Of a stretch of DNA of 64,000 nucleotides, positions 16,815 to 26,649 are shown one piece after another. The DNA lies in assembly GCF_900128905.1 (NCBI RefSeq), contig NZ_FQTV01000002.1, positions 310,001 to 374,000 on the forward strand, in the 5' to 3' direction. The notes under the pieces were generated by a model that searched no databases, was not told the DNA's origin, and worked only from the letters and a program-made list of their open reading frames with translations. Each line of letters begins with the position of its first letter. Position 1 is the stretch's first letter. Origin of the DNA: Bacteroides luti. Its GTDB lineage: Bacteria > Bacteroidota > Bacteroidia > Bacteroidales > Bacteroidaceae. Made by a program: the position numbers and the translations under genes.

Positions 16815-18413
16815 ATGAGAGATATTACACTTGCACACCGATTTCGCAGGAAAGTAAGAAATCGGAACTCTGCTTTTCATCCACAACATGATGAATATAA
16901 ATGGTGGTTGCTTGGCAATATTATGATTGGTACATTCATGGCTGTGCTCGACTCTACCATCGTAAACGTTGCTTTGCCCAAAATCATGACATCTTTTGGT
17001 GTGGGAATTGATAAGATAGAGTGGGTATCTACCGCCTACATGCTTGCAATGGCAGTAATGCTGCCAACTTCAGGATGGATGGCTGATAAGTTTGGATACA
17101 AACGCATGTATTTTTTAGGCCTGGTACTATTTACGTTGGGGTCTTTGTTATGCGGAATGTCCGGAAATGAAGATATGCTTATCATTTCCCGTGTAATTCA
17201 GGGATTTGGCGCCGGAGCGATACAACCTTTGGGTATGGCAATTATATCCAGGGAATTTCCGCCCAAACAAAGAGGACTTGCGCTGGGATTCTGGGCTATC
17301 GCCGCTGCTGCATCAGTATCATTTGGTCCGCTAATCGGAGGATATCTTGTAGATAACTTCAGTTGGCAGCTGATTTTTGATGTAAATGTGCCTATTGGTA
17401 TTATAGGAATGGCTGCAACACTAATTATACAAAGCGAATATAAAAGTAAGAAGGTACGTAAGTTCGATCTTGTTGGATTCATTTCAGCAGTGATATTTCT
17501 GCCTTTGCTTCTTTATGCTCTTTCTCAGGGTAATGCTGCAACTAATTCCGATGGATGGGGTGCTCCGTATATATTGGTATGTCTGGCAATCTCGTTTATA
17601 ATGATGGTTGTATTCATCACTGCCGAATTTACAGTTGATGAACCATTGCTTGATTTGCGATTATTGTCCGACCGTAATTTCGGAATCTGTTCGCTTATTA
17701 TGCTAATGTTTAGTATCGGTATGTTTGGAAGTACATTCCTGTTACCACTTTATCTTCAGAATTCACTGGGATATACAGCTTTGCAGGCTGGGGCCGTTTT
17801 CCTTCCGGTTGGTATAATACAGGGAACAATGTCTCCAATATCCGGTTTTCTGGGAAATAAGATAAATTCGAAATGGATGATTATAACAGGAGTTGGTTTG
17901 CTTGCGTTCAGTTTTTATCTGAACTCTTCATTCTCGTTCCTTACTGAACGTCCATATATTATGATGGGATTGTACATACGCGGATTTGCGTTGGGTATTA
18001 TATTCACTCCGCTAAGTACGCTTTCCTTGTCGCAGATTCCACGTGAGAAAATGGCTCAGGCATCCGGGGTAACGAATACAATCCGCCAGATCGGGGGTAG
18101 TCTTGGAGTGGCAATACTTACCACTGTACTAACTACCAGAGTTACTTATCACAACGAACTCTATAGTGAAGCTATCCAGCCTTATTCTCCTACCTATGTT
18201 CAGGTTAAGAACGGACTTCAGAACTATGCGCAACGAACAGTTGGAAGTTCTCCTGCTGTGGCGGCTCAGCAAGGGCAGACATTGCTGGTGTCAAACATAG
18301 CTAAGCAGGCATATATTCAGGGAGTTGACGACGACTTTTTACTGGTAGCCGTTATTACCATTCTGGGTAGTGCTCCTGTATTTTTATTACGCAGAAAGAA
18401 TCACAACGTATAA
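16815..18413 (+). CDS. EmrB/QacA-type DHA2 MFS drug transporter
   Basis: A 532-residue inner-membrane pump with 14 predicted segments. Family signatures are visible: MAVLDSTIVNVALPKIM in helix 1, GWMADKFGYKRMYFLG (motif A), the helix 4 region ISRVIQGFGAGAIQP, and helix 5 FGPLIGGYLVDNFSWQLIF (motif C). It exports lipophilic drugs using the proton gradient. It begins 3 bp after the adaptor gene, and with the TolC homologue forms a tripartite pump that crosses both membranes. Confidence 0.94.
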   Translation: MRDITLAHRFRRKVRNRNSAFHPQHDEYKWWLLGNIMIGTFMAVLDSTIVNVALPKIMTSFGVGIDKIEWVSTAYMLAMAVMLPTSGWMADKFGYKRMYFLGLVLFTLGSLLCGMSGNEDMLIISRVIQGFGAGAIQPLGMAIISREFPPKQRGLALGFWAIAAAASVSFGPLIGGYLVDNFSWQLIFDVNVPIGIIGMAATLIIQSEYKSKKVRKFDLVGFISAVIFLPLLLYALSQGNAATNSDGWGAPYILVCLAISFIMMVVFITAEFTVDEPLLDLRLLSDRNFGICSLIMLMFSIGMFGSTFLLPLYLQNSLGYTALQAGAVFLPVGIIQGTMSPISGFLGNKINSKWMIITGVGLLAFSFYLNSSFSFLTERPYIMMGLYIRGFALGIIFTPLSTLSLSQIPREKMAQASGVTNTIRQIGGSLGVAILTTVLTTRVTYHNELYSEAIQPYSPTYVQVKNGLQNYAQRTVGSSPAVAAQQGQTLLVSNIAKQAYIQGVDDDFLLVAVITILGSAPVFLLRRKNHNV

Positions 18414-18425
18414 TAAAGTCAGATT

Positions 18426-19736
18426 ATGATTAATCAAATATATAAAATAACATTTCTACTGGGCCTTTTCGCAGGATGTACTTTTTCTGCTTCAGCTCAG
18501 CAACAAGCGGATTCATTGTCATTCCAGGATGTTATGGCAAGAGTAATCCAGAGCCATCCTTCAGTGAAAGAAGCCGAAGAAGTGCTCAATGGTGCTAAAG
18601 CCAAAATAGAATTGGCTAAATCAGCTTATTTGCCAACTGTCGATTTAAATGCTACATATTCCCGTGTTGGTCCGGTAACTAAAGTTACTTTTCCTGAATT
18701 CGGTACGTTTCAGTTGAATCCGTATGATAATTATAATGCAGGAATTAATGTAAATCAAACCATTTACGATTTTGGAAAAACATCCAAATCGGTCGACGTT
18801 GAGAATAAGAAAAGAGAGATCAATAAAATATCTATTGATCAGATTAAGCAGAACCTTTCAATGCTTGTAACCAATAACTATTACACATTGGTTTATATTC
18901 AGAATGCCATTGATATAAAGAATGAAGAACTGCTTAATTTGCAGAATCATTTAAAAACAGTCCAGAAGAAAAGTGAAACAGGTTCTGCTACAAAATACGA
19001 AATACTTACCACGCAGGTAAAAATTTCAACTATTGAAAGTCAGAAGTATGATCTTGAAGCTTCATTCCGCACTCAGCAAGCTGTTCTGAATACTCTATTG
19101 GGACTTCCGGAAGAAACTCCTCACAGAGTAACCACTTCACTTTCCACAGAAACTCTTTCTGCAGAAGAATCATCTGTGAATTATGCCATTGAGCACAGAG
19201 AAGAGGTGAAACTGGCAAAAGAAAAAACGGAACTTGAACACTTGAATTATAGCGTAATAAAGTCAGCCAATAACCCTGTTATAAATGCTTTTGGCTCAGC
19301 CGGATTTAAGAATGGATATACTCCTGATCTAAATAAGTTGAAGGGAAATTATGTAGTGGGAGTAGGAGTGAAAGTTCCTCTTTTCGATGCCAAAAGAACA
19401 AAGAACAACCTTCAGATTTCAAAGTCAAACCTAATTAGTTCTGAGTTTGAAACAGAGATTGCTAAAAGGAAAATAACGAATGAAGTGGTTGAGGCTCAGT
19501 CACAGATTATTGCGGTAAAGAAAAAAGTAGAGCAGTTTGATATTCAGTTGACTCATGCCATGCAGGCTTTTGATCTGGCAAAAGTAAGCTATAAAACCGG
19601 AGTTATAACCAATCTTGATTTGCTCGATTCAGAAACAGCAGTATCAGAAAGCCGTTTGCAATTGCTTAAAGCAAAGTTAGACCAGCTTGTTTGTATTCTG
19701 AAACTTAAGGTTGCAGCAGGAAAGCATATTTATTAA
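18426..19736 (+). CDS. TolC-family outer-membrane efflux protein
   Basis: A 436-residue exported protein with a signal peptide (cleavage after about residue 24, SASAQ). It contains the two OEP repeats of TolC-type channels: LSFQDVMARVIQSHPSVKEAEEV opens the first, and AFDLAKVSYKTGVITNLDLLDSETAV marks the second. It supplies the outer-membrane conduit of the EmrAB-like pump. The operon ends at the terminator directly after it. Confidence 0.92.
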   Translation: MINQIYKITFLLGLFAGCTFSASAQQQADSLSFQDVMARVIQSHPSVKEAEEVLNGAKAKIELAKSAYLPTVDLNATYSRVGPVTKVTFPEFGTFQLNPYDNYNAGINVNQTIYDFGKTSKSVDVENKKREINKISIDQIKQNLSMLVTNNYYTLVYIQNAIDIKNEELLNLQNHLKTVQKKSETGSATKYEILTTQVKISTIESQKYDLEASFRTQQAVLNTLLGLPEETPHRVTTSLSTETLSAEESSVNYAIEHREEVKLAKEKTELEHLNYSVIKSANNPVINAFGSAGFKNGYTPDLNKLKGNYVVGVGVKVPLFDAKRTKNNLQISKSNLISSEFETEIAKRKITNEVVEAQSQIIAVKKKVEQFDIQLTHAMQAFDLAKVSYKTGVITNLDLLDSETAVSESRLQLLKAKLDQLVCILKLKVAAGKHIY

Positions 19737-19748
19737 ATAATATATTCA

Positions 19749-19797
19749 GGCCGCTGCACTCTGCATGAATAATCGTAGAGAAGCAGTGGCTTTTAAT
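19749..19797 (+). terminator. Intrinsic terminator of the efflux operon
   Basis: GGCCGCTGC (19749-19757) pairs with GCAGTGGC (19783-19790, one G-T pair). An inner CTCT/AGAG extension lengthens the stem and TTTTAATTTTTT follows. An in-frame ATG of the AraC gene at 19765 lies inside this hairpin, an argument for a later start. Confidence 0.75.
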
Positions 19798-19812
19798 TTT
19801 TTAAATGTAAGC

Positions 19813-20724
19813 ATGAAACGTAATATGATAAGTAAATCAACAAATGAGTCATTGGTAATAGATGACTTTTCATCTCAGTTACCTGTTATCGGGAAGCATC
19901 TAAATGAGTTTGCTCTTTATCATTTACAGGAAAATGTATCTCTGGACAAAAGTTATAAGATGTCTGATACATTTGCCATAATAGTTGTTTATAAAGGCGA
20001 TCTTACTATAAAGATTGATGGTCGACCTCATTCTTTATCAAGAGGAGCAATAGCATGTATCCCTCCCGGAAAAACGTTGAATCTAAATTTGAAAGATCAG
20101 GAAATAGATGGTTATATGATGACCTTTTCTTCACTCTTCTTTGAATTACTTCAGATACCGGTCTCAGTAAGCAAAGATAAACTGATGATAAACAGCGAAT
20201 CAGATCCAATAGAAAATACATTAAATAGAATCGACCAGATATTTTCGCTTATAAAAGATGGATTGTCTAATAGTGATGATCTTTTCAGAAAAGAGAAACT
20301 TCTGAATCTGGTTGCAGTATTCTTTATTGAAATTATTAATGCTTATGCTCAGAACAATCCAATTGCAAAAAAACTTTGTAAAGCCGATGGTCTTAGTAGG
20401 AAGAATAAAATATGCAAAGACTTTTTTGTTTTGGTAAAACAACATTCCCGTGAAGAAAGACAATTGAAGTTTTATGCAGATAAACTTTGTGTATCTCCAA
20501 AGCATCTCTCATTTCTGATTAAGAATGCAACCGGATTGCCTGCAAATAAATGGATAACAGATGCAGTTATTCACGATGCAAAACATCTTCTTCAGAACTC
20601 AGGGAATAGTGTAAAGGAGATAGCCTATATACTGAACTTTTCAAATCAAAGTTTCTTTGGAAAATATTTTAAGAGAGAAGTTGGTATTTCTCCGAGTGAT
20701 TATCAAAGCGAAGTCCTTTGTTAG
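19813..20724 (+). CDS. AraC-family transcriptional regulator with cupin-like N-terminus
   Basis: I start it at ATG 19813 (MKRNMISK), because the in-frame ATG at 19765 lies in a terminator; this gives 303 residues. The N-terminal half looks like a cupin ligand domain (IIVVYKGDLTIKIDGRPHSLSRG, then CIPPGKTL). The last 100 residues form the double helix-turn-helix of AraC proteins (FYADKLCVSPKHLSFLIKNATG, then IAYILNFSNQSFFGKYFKREVGISPSDYQ). It sits between the efflux operon and the xylan operon. Regulation of the xylan genes downstream is plausible but unproven. Confidence 0.88.
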   Translation: MKRNMISKSTNESLVIDDFSSQLPVIGKHLNEFALYHLQENVSLDKSYKMSDTFAIIVVYKGDLTIKIDGRPHSLSRGAIACIPPGKTLNLNLKDQEIDGYMMTFSSLFFELLQIPVSVSKDKLMINSESDPIENTLNRIDQIFSLIKDGLSNSDDLFRKEKLLNLVAVFFIEIINAYAQNNPIAKKLCKADGLSRKNKICKDFFVLVKQHSREERQLKFYADKLCVSPKHLSFLIKNATGLPANKWITDAVIHDAKHLLQNSGNSVKEIAYILNFSNQSFFGKYFKREVGISPSDYQSEVLC

Positions 20725-20761
20725 TTTTTATCAGAGATACCTCATAATTATAGTAACATGG

Positions 20762-20796
20762 AAAGGAATTGGTTTTATAAACTGATTCCTTTTTTT
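20762..20796 (+). terminator. Intrinsic terminator after the AraC gene
   Basis: AAAGGAAT (20762-20769) and ATTCCTTT (20785-20792) form a perfect stem that extends inwards through G-T pairs, followed by an unbroken T run. It lies 37 bp after the stop codon. Confidence 0.85.
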
Positions 20797-20888
20797 ATTA
20801 TGAAAAATTCCTTTTAAATGGCTCTTTTTTTATGTTTTATGAGAGAAAAACGTGAAATGTAACGTAGGGAAAAGTATTTGTAATATTA

Positions 20889-20965
20889 TAGCAAAGAATG
20901 TAATGTGTAGCAAAGTGTGTGTTTTATAATCTTGTTATTCAAAGTTGGATTGTGAGGTATATTTG
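20889..20965 (+). promoter_or_regulatory. Xylan operon promoter with a direct repeat
   Basis: TATATTTG (20958-20965) matches the -7 consensus, with CTTG at 20931 as a possible but over-distant -33 element. TAGCAAAG occurs at 20889 and 20908, a 19-bp spacing upstream of the promoter, as expected for activator half-sites such as those of an AraC or HTCS protein. An ORF can be extended upstream through this region, but the promoter places the start at 21021. Confidence 0.55.
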
Positions 20966-21020
20966 TACAAAGGAAAAAAATGATTTAGCCTTAATTAGAA
21001 ATTTAAATAGAATAGCTTTT

Positions 21021-22514
21021 ATGAATACACAAAGTCAAAAAGTGTCGATGCTCGAAAAAGTCGGCTACAGTTTGGGAGATTGTTCTGCCAATCTGGTGTT
21101 CCAAATGATGATGATTTATCAGACCAAATTTTATACGGATGTTTTTGGTCTTGAAGGTGCTGTTGCAGGAACAGTAATGCTGGTTGCTCGTATTGCCGAT
21201 GCATTTGTCGATCCAACAGTAGGAATCTTGTCCGACAGAACAAAATCTCGTTATGGTAAATTCCGTCCATGGGTATTATGGACAGCATTGCCTTTTATGG
21301 TATTTTATATACTTGCTTTTACCAATCCGGGTATTCACGACAAAGGTTTAGTGGCGTTATACGCAACAATTTCTTATACCCTGCTGATGTCCATCTATTC
21401 ATTTAATAATACACCTTATTCTTCTTTGGGAGGAGTAATGAGCAGTGATATTAAAGAACGTACCAGCATTACATCAATTCGTTTTGTAGCAGCAACCATT
21501 GCACAGTTTGTGGTTCAGGGATTAACACTTCCACTAGTACGTAAATTCTCTGCAGGAGGAGATATAGGTCATGGTTGGTTCTGTACCGTCAGTATTTTTG
21601 CTGTTATTGGTTTTATCTTTTTAATAATAGCCTTTCTTTCAGCCCGTGAACGTATTACCCCTCCACCTAGTCAAAAAACAAATATAAGGCAAGATCTTAA
21701 AGATGTTGTGGCCAGTCTTCCATGGCGTGCAATGTTTATTCTCACTCTGTTTATTTTCATAACTTTGGCCATGTGGGGAAGTGCGATGAATTACTATTTT
21801 GAAAATTATGTTGATGCAAATGCTCTTTATGCTTTTCTTGGTAAACTAGGATTGGTGGCAACAACTTCTTCTGATGGTGTTCTCCACACAGTTCTTAATG
21901 CATTCGGACTTATAGTCAGTGGTCCAGATAAAGCTTATGAAGTAGGTTTTGGTGTATTTAACATGCTTGGAGCATTAGTGCAGTTCTTTGGCGTTATTTT
22001 CTTATCTGGCTTTTTGGCTAACCGCTATGGAAAGAAACAAGTTTTTATTGTTTGTCTGGCTTTAACTACATTGTTTACAGCTATGTTCTATTTCCCAGGA
22101 AAGAAAGATGTAGAATTTATGTTCTTACTCAACTTCTTAAAGAGTTTGGCGTATGCACCAACCGTACCTTTATTGTGGGCAATGATAGCCGATGTAGCCG
22201 ATTATTCTGAATATGTAAATCACCGCCGCGCTACCGGATTGGTTTTTGCCGGTGTTGTTTTCGCTTTAAAAGCCGGACTTGGTATTGGTGGAGCTATTTT
22301 AGGTTTCTTACTTTCAGGATTTGGTTATGTATCAGGAGCTGGAGTTAATCAAAGTGATACAGCGATAAACGGTATACTTCTTTCATCAAGTCTTATCCCG
22401 GCAGCAACATTCTTTATAGGTGTATTAGCACTTTATTTCTATCCAATCACTAAGAAGTATAATCAAAAAATGCAAGCCGAATTGCTAGTGTATAGAAGTA
22501 AATCAGAAAATTAA
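21021..22514 (+). CDS. GPH-family xyloside/oligosaccharide cation symporter
   Basis: A 497-residue, 12-helix transporter of the glycoside-pentoside-hexuronide family, with its opening signature [19 protein letters not shown]. Also visible are [21 protein letters not shown] in loop 2-3 and the central [12 protein letters not shown] segment. It imports glycosides with Na+ or H+. I start it at ATG 21021 (MNTQSQ) after the promoter. It is followed by GH10 and GH43 genes, the same order as the transporter-xynA-xynB cluster known from Prevotella bryantii, so xylo-oligosaccharides are the likely cargo. Confidence 0.9.
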   Translation: MNTQSQKVSMLEKVGYSLGDCSANLVFQMMMIYQTKFYTDVFGLEGAVAGTVMLVARIADAFVDPTVGILSDRTKSRYGKFRPWVLWTALPFMVFYILAFTNPGIHDKGLVALYATISYTLLMSIYSFNNTPYSSLGGVMSSDIKERTSITSIRFVAATIAQFVVQGLTLPLVRKFSAGGDIGHGWFCTVSIFAVIGFIFLIIAFLSARERITPPPSQKTNIRQDLKDVVASLPWRAMFILTLFIFITLAMWGSAMNYYFENYVDANALYAFLGKLGLVATTSSDGVLHTVLNAFGLIVSGPDKAYEVGFGVFNMLGALVQFFGVIFLSGFLANRYGKKQVFIVCLALTTLFTAMFYFPGKKDVEFMFLLNFLKSLAYAPTVPLLWAMIADVADYSEYVNHRRATGLVFAGVVFALKAGLGIGGAILGFLLSGFGYVSGAGVNQSDTAINGILLSSSLIPAATFFIGVLALYFYPITKKYNQKMQAELLVYRSKSEN

Positions 22515-22540
22515 TCTTTATAATCTGTAATTTTGTTATT

Positions 22541-23668
22541 ATGAAATTAAAATATTTGACCCCCTTATTATTAACTGCAGTTCTTTCTATGAGCTGTAAG
22601 GCAATTAATCAGCCGGCTGATTCAAATTCAGGTCCTGGTTTAAAAGATGTAGTTGGCAAACATTTCCTAGTAGGAGCAGCTGTCAGCGTAAGGCAAGTTG
22701 CCGGCATGGACCCCAATGCAACAAAGCTAATTAAGAAACATTTCAATTCTATTGTTGCCGAGAATTGCATGAAATCAGAAGTCATTCATCCAACAGAAGA
22801 TATCTATAACTTTACTGCTGCCGATGCATTTGTTAAGTTTGGAGAAGAAAATAAAATGGCAATCATTGGTCACTGTCTTATTTGGCATTCTCAGTTATCT
22901 CCTTGGTTTTGTGTAGATAAAGATGGAAACAATGTTTCTCCGGAGGTGTTGAAGGAACGCATGAAAAATCATATTTCCACAATCGTAAGTCGCTATAAAG
23001 GCAGAATTAAAGGGTGGGATGTTGTGAATGAAGCCATTGAATCAGATGGGTCATGGCGCAAAACCAAATTCTATGAGATTTTAGGTGAAGAGTATATTCC
23101 TCTGGCTTTTCAGTATGCACACGAAGCCGATCCCAATGCAGAATTGTATTACAATGATTACGGTATGAATGCAAAAGGAAAGCGTGACAAGGTTGTGGAG
23201 CTGGTAAACAGTATGAAGAAAAAAGGACTCCGAATTGATGCAATTGGTATGCAAGGGCACGTAGGTATGGACTATCCTGCTTTAGATGAGTTCGAAGAAA
23301 GCATTAAAAGCTTTAGCAGTACAGGTGCAAAGGTCATGATTACGGAGTGGGATATGAGTGCTTTACCTACTGTAAATATGAGTGCCAATGTTGCGGATAT
23401 GGTTACATATAAGAAAGAAATGAATCCTTATCCAAACGGACTTCCCGATTCAGTTTCAATTGAATGGAACAATCGTATGGAGAAATTCTTTAATTTGTTT
23501 ATTAAGTATTCCGATGTTATAACCCGTGTTACTGCATGGGGAATTACTGATGGCGATTCATGGAAAAACGGTTTCCCTGTAAGAGGAAGAACCGATTACC
23601 CATTGTTGTTCGACCGTAATTATAACCCGAAACCATTTATTAATAAGATTTTAAATAGCTCAAAATAA
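22541..23668 (+). CDS. GH10 endo-1,4-beta-xylanase, lipoprotein
   Basis: A 375-residue lipoprotein: signal peptide and lipobox ending at Cys19 (LSMSC), then one GH10 TIM barrel with no carbohydrate-binding module. The acid/base is Glu164 in WDVVNEA and the nucleophile Glu269 in [16 protein letters not shown] near residue 111 lines the -1 subsite. It cleaves the xylan backbone or longer xylo-oligosaccharides, on the cell surface or in the periplasm. It begins 26 bp after the transporter and precedes the GH43 gene by 6 bp, so the three are co-transcribed. Confidence 0.95.
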   Translation: MKLKYLTPLLLTAVLSMSCKAINQPADSNSGPGLKDVVGKHFLVGAAVSVRQVAGMDPNATKLIKKHFNSIVAENCMKSEVIHPTEDIYNFTAADAFVKFGEENKMAIIGHCLIWHSQLSPWFCVDKDGNNVSPEVLKERMKNHISTIVSRYKGRIKGWDVVNEAIESDGSWRKTKFYEILGEEYIPLAFQYAHEADPNAELYYNDYGMNAKGKRDKVVELVNSMKKKGLRIDAIGMQGHVGMDYPALDEFEESIKSFSSTGAKVMITEWDMSALPTVNMSANVADMVTYKKEMNPYPNGLPDSVSIEWNNRMEKFFNLFIKYSDVITRVTAWGITDGDSWKNGFPVRGRTDYPLLFDRNYNPKPFINKILNSSK

Positions 23669-23674
23669 ACAACT

Positions 23675-24640
23675 ATGAAAAATGTAAGATATTTAGTTGA
23701 GAATGATTACATGGCAGACCCTGCCGTACATGTATTTAACGACAGATTGTATATATACCCATCTCATGACTGGGAATCAGGGATTCCGGAAAATGATAAT
23801 GGCGATCATTTTGATATGCGCGATTACCATGTATTTTCTACAGATGATGTGATGAACGGAGAAATTAAAGATCATGGAGTAGTACTGAAAGTAGAAGATA
23901 TTCCATGGGCCGGACGTCAGCTTTGGGATTGCGATGTAGCTTACAAAGATGGAAAATATTATATGTACTTTCCACTAAAAGATAAGAATGATGTTTTTCA
24001 CATTGGTGTTGCCGTGAGCGATCGTCCTGAAGGTCCATTTATTCCTCAATCAGATCCAATAAAAGGAAGTTACAGCATTGATCCTGCCATATTAGATGAT
24101 GGTGACGGAAATTATTATATGTATTTTGGTGGTTTATGGGGCGGTCAGCTTCAACGTTACCGTGATAACAAAGCATTGGAATGTGCAACATTTCCTGCTG
24201 ATAACGAATCTGCCATTCCTTCACGTGTTGTGAAATTGAGCAAAGATATGCTTGAGTTTGCAGAAGAGCCAAAACCTGTTGTTATTCTGGATGAAACCGG
24301 TAAGCCATTGACTGCAGGCGATAATAGCAGAAGATTTTTTGAAGCTTCATGGGTGCATAAATACAACGGAAAATATTATTTCTCTTATTCTACAGGTGAT
24401 ACACATTTATTGTGTTATGCAATAGGCGATAATCCTTATGGGCCATTTGTTTATCAAGGCGTTATATTGCAACCCGTTGTAGGATGGACAACTCACCATG
24501 CAATAGCCGAATACAAAGGTAAATGGTATTTATTCCACCATGATTGTGTTCCTTCAAATGGTAAAACATGGCTTCGCAGCCTTAAAGTTTGCGAATTAGA
24601 ATATACACAGGATGGAAAAATAAAAACTGTGAATGAATAA
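23675..24640 (+). CDS. xsa: Cytoplasmic GH43 beta-xylosidase/alpha-L-arabinofuranosidase
   Basis: A 321-residue single-domain GH43 enzyme without signal peptide, so it acts on imported oligosaccharides. The catalytic triad is visible: Asp15 (YMADPAV), Asp136 (SIDPAIL) and Glu223 (FFEASW). From memory the sequence follows closely the Bacteroides ovatus bifunctional xylosidase-arabinosidase Xsa, including HDWESGIPENDNGDHFDMRD near residue 32 and EDIPWAGRQLWDCDV. It is last in the transporter-GH10-GH43 operon and finishes degradation to xylose and arabinose. Confidence 0.93.
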   Translation: MKNVRYLVENDYMADPAVHVFNDRLYIYPSHDWESGIPENDNGDHFDMRDYHVFSTDDVMNGEIKDHGVVLKVEDIPWAGRQLWDCDVAYKDGKYYMYFPLKDKNDVFHIGVAVSDRPEGPFIPQSDPIKGSYSIDPAILDDGDGNYYMYFGGLWGGQLQRYRDNKALECATFPADNESAIPSRVVKLSKDMLEFAEEPKPVVILDETGKPLTAGDNSRRFFEASWVHKYNGKYYFSYSTGDTHLLCYAIGDNPYGPFVYQGVILQPVVGWTTHHAIAEYKGKWYLFHHDCVPSNGKTWLRSLKVCELEYTQDGKIKTVNE

Positions 24641-24670
24641 ACTGTGAATTTAGAGTCTTCTTAAGTTTAT

Positions 24671-24746
24671 GCGCGGGCAAGGATATCGTTTTTTTTGTTT
24701 TATAGAGGTTAAATTAGTGTTATTGGTTAGATAAAATTGCCCGCGC
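24671..24746. repeat. GC-rich 10-bp inverted repeat with 56-nt spacer
   Basis: GCGCGGGCAA (24671-24680) and TTGCCCGCGC (24737-24746) are perfectly inverted in otherwise AT-rich DNA. The left arm is followed by CGTTTTTTTTG and the right by TTGATTTTC. It may be a long-loop terminator of the xylan operon, a structured RNA or a small insertion; there is no clear choice. Confidence 0.6.
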
Positions 24747-24808
24747 TTGATTTTCTGACTAATACATTAGTACAAATACATTATAACTACATATCTGAAA
24801 CATTTTGT

Positions 24809-24816
24809 TACCTTTG
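24809..24816 (+). promoter_or_regulatory. Bacteroides -7 element (TACCTTTG) before the GH39 gene
   Basis: An exact TAnnTTTG match 28 bp before ATG 24845. It indicates that the GH39 gene has its own promoter and that in-frame starts at 24827 or 24830 are probably too close to be used. Confidence 0.6.
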
Positions 24817-24844
24817 TTTATGATATTTGATGTATGTTTGTGCT

Positions 24845-26494
24845 ATGAAAAATGTTAAACCCAAAAATCTTATGCCTAAATTCTATTCTGCAAAACAAAA
24901 TCTATTAAAGTATTTATTACTGATTCCCTTTTTATCTGTTTTACAAAACTCATATTCAGCATCTCCTGCAAAAAAGAAACAGATAGCCAAATTAAATACG
25001 AGAGAAATTATAGTCGATTTTTCAAAAGAAAAAGGCGCACTATGCAAAACTCCATTAGAATGTATTGGAGCAGGCCGTGCCAATGAGGGTCTGCGTGCCG
25101 ACTGGCAGCAACAGCTGGCTTATGTAAAGAACGCGTGCGATTTTAAATATATCCGTATGCATGGTTTGCTGTCCGACGATATGGGTGTTTACCGTGAAGA
25201 TAAAAAAGGAAACCCTGAATATAACTTTCAGTACATCGATGCTTTATACGATTATCTACTGAGCATAAAAATAAAACCTTTCGTGGAACTGGGCTTTATG
25301 CCTTCTGCTTTGGCCAGTGGCTCTAAAACTATTTTCTGGTGGAGAGGAAATGTTACTCCTCCTAAGGATTATAATAAGTGGGAAGATTTAATTCGTAATC
25401 TTACGCTTCATTTTACAGAGCGTTATGGTGCCGACGAAGTTAAAACATGGTATTTCGAAGTGTGGAATGAACCAAACCTCGATGGATTTTGGTCAGGAAC
25501 ACAAGAGGAATATTTTAAATTATACAGATATGCTGTAAAAGCTATTAAATCTGTAAATAAAGAATATAGAGTAGGAGGCCCGGCTACAGCAGGTGCTGCA
25601 TGGGTGCCTGAAATGATTGATTTCTGCAATAAGAATTCGCTTCCGCTGGATTTTATCAGCACTCATACTTACGGAGTAAAGCAAGGGTATCTTGACGAAT
25701 TTGGCAATTCGGGCACTGTACTTAGTCAGGATCCAATGGCAGTTAGCGGTGATATGTTGAATTCACGCAAACAAATATCAGCTTCTGCTATGCCTGGTTT
25801 GGAATTACATTATACAGAATGGAGTGCATCTTACACACCTTCCGACCCTATACACGACAGTTATCATGAGGCTTCTTATGTACTCGATAAAATTAAGAAG
25901 GTAGGAGCTGCAGCCAACTCAATGTCTTACTGGGTATTTACAGATATTTTTGAAGAAGCCGGTCCACGTTTCACACCTTTCCATGGCGGATTTGGACTTT
26001 TAAATACTCAGGGTATCAATAAACCGGCTTTCTATTCCTTCAAATTCATTAATCAATTAGGAGAAACAGAGTTAATCAATAACGATTCATCTTCATGGGC
26101 ATGCAAAGATTCAAAAGGTAATGTTCAGGTTCTTTTATGGGATTTCACCAATACGCATCCGGGCGATTCTGTAAATAATCAGGTATATTATGTTAGGGAT
26201 TTACCTGCTAAAGCCAAAGGAAAAGTGAAGATTAATGTTTCCAATGTTCCCGATGGTGATTATACACTTGAAATATACAAAGTAGGTTACCGGTCAAGTG
26301 ATGCTTATACAACTTATCTGGATATGGGTAAACCAAATCAGCTTACAAAACAGCAGGTTGAACAGATAAAGAAGCTTAATGACGGCTCACCTGTTTCTTC
26401 CGAGAAAGTAACGGTAAGTAAGGGGGCTGCATTTTCCAAGGAACTCGATATTCGAGAAAATGATGTCTATTTAATGAAGTTGGTTAGATTGTAA
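24845..26494 (+). CDS. GH39 beta-xylosidase-like secreted glycosidase
   Basis: With ATG 24845 the product has 549 residues; ATG 24830 or 24872 are alternatives. A hydrophobic signal segment (LLKYLLLIPFLSVLQNSYS) ends near residue 38. The GH39 barrel follows, with acid/base Glu in EVWNEPNLDGFW (about residue 209) and nucleophile Glu in HYTEWSASY (about 325), then a C-terminal beta-sandwich. GH39 enzymes release xylose, or sometimes glucuronic-acid-linked sugars. It lies downstream of the xylan operon but has its own promoter and terminator, and probably works in the periplasm on the same substrate. Confidence 0.9.
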   Translation: MKNVKPKNLMPKFYSAKQNLLKYLLLIPFLSVLQNSYSASPAKKKQIAKLNTREIIVDFSKEKGALCKTPLECIGAGRANEGLRADWQQQLAYVKNACDFKYIRMHGLLSDDMGVYREDKKGNPEYNFQYIDALYDYLLSIKIKPFVELGFMPSALASGSKTIFWWRGNVTPPKDYNKWEDLIRNLTLHFTERYGADEVKTWYFEVWNEPNLDGFWSGTQEEYFKLYRYAVKAIKSVNKEYRVGGPATAGAAWVPEMIDFCNKNSLPLDFISTHTYGVKQGYLDEFGNSGTVLSQDPMAVSGDMLNSRKQISASAMPGLELHYTEWSASYTPSDPIHDSYHEASYVLDKIKKVGAAANSMSYWVFTDIFEEAGPRFTPFHGGFGLLNTQGINKPAFYSFKFINQLGETELINNDSSSWACKDSKGNVQVLLWDFTNTHPGDSVNNQVYYVRDLPAKAKGKVKINVSNVPDGDYTLEIYKVGYRSSDAYTTYLDMGKPNQLTKQQVEQIKKLNDGSPVSSEKVTVSKGAAFSKELDIRENDVYLMKLVRL

Positions 26495-26543
26495 AATTAC
26501 TAAATAGCTTAAAATTTATAAGTAATAGATATATCAGTTAATG

Positions 26544-26588
26544 AAGTCAGGAAGAATATAATTTACTTCCTGACTTTTATTTTTTATT
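26544..26588 (+). terminator. Intrinsic terminator after the GH39 gene
   Basis: AAGTCAGGAAG (26544-26554) and CTTCCTGACTT (26566-26576) form a perfect 11-bp stem followed by TTTATTTTTTATT. Confidence 0.9.
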
Positions 26589-26649
26589 ATTTACACGTTT
26601 GTTTTAATTATGAATACAAAAGTTTACTACTTTTACGCAAAATATTAAT

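Noticed and set aside
19765..19812. Upstream start of the AraC gene
   Set aside because: The ATG lies within the hairpin of the efflux operon terminator, and the added residues do not resemble the family.
20919..21020. N-terminal extension of the GPH transporter
   Set aside because: The region contains the operon's -7 promoter element, and the family signature starts just after ATG 21021.
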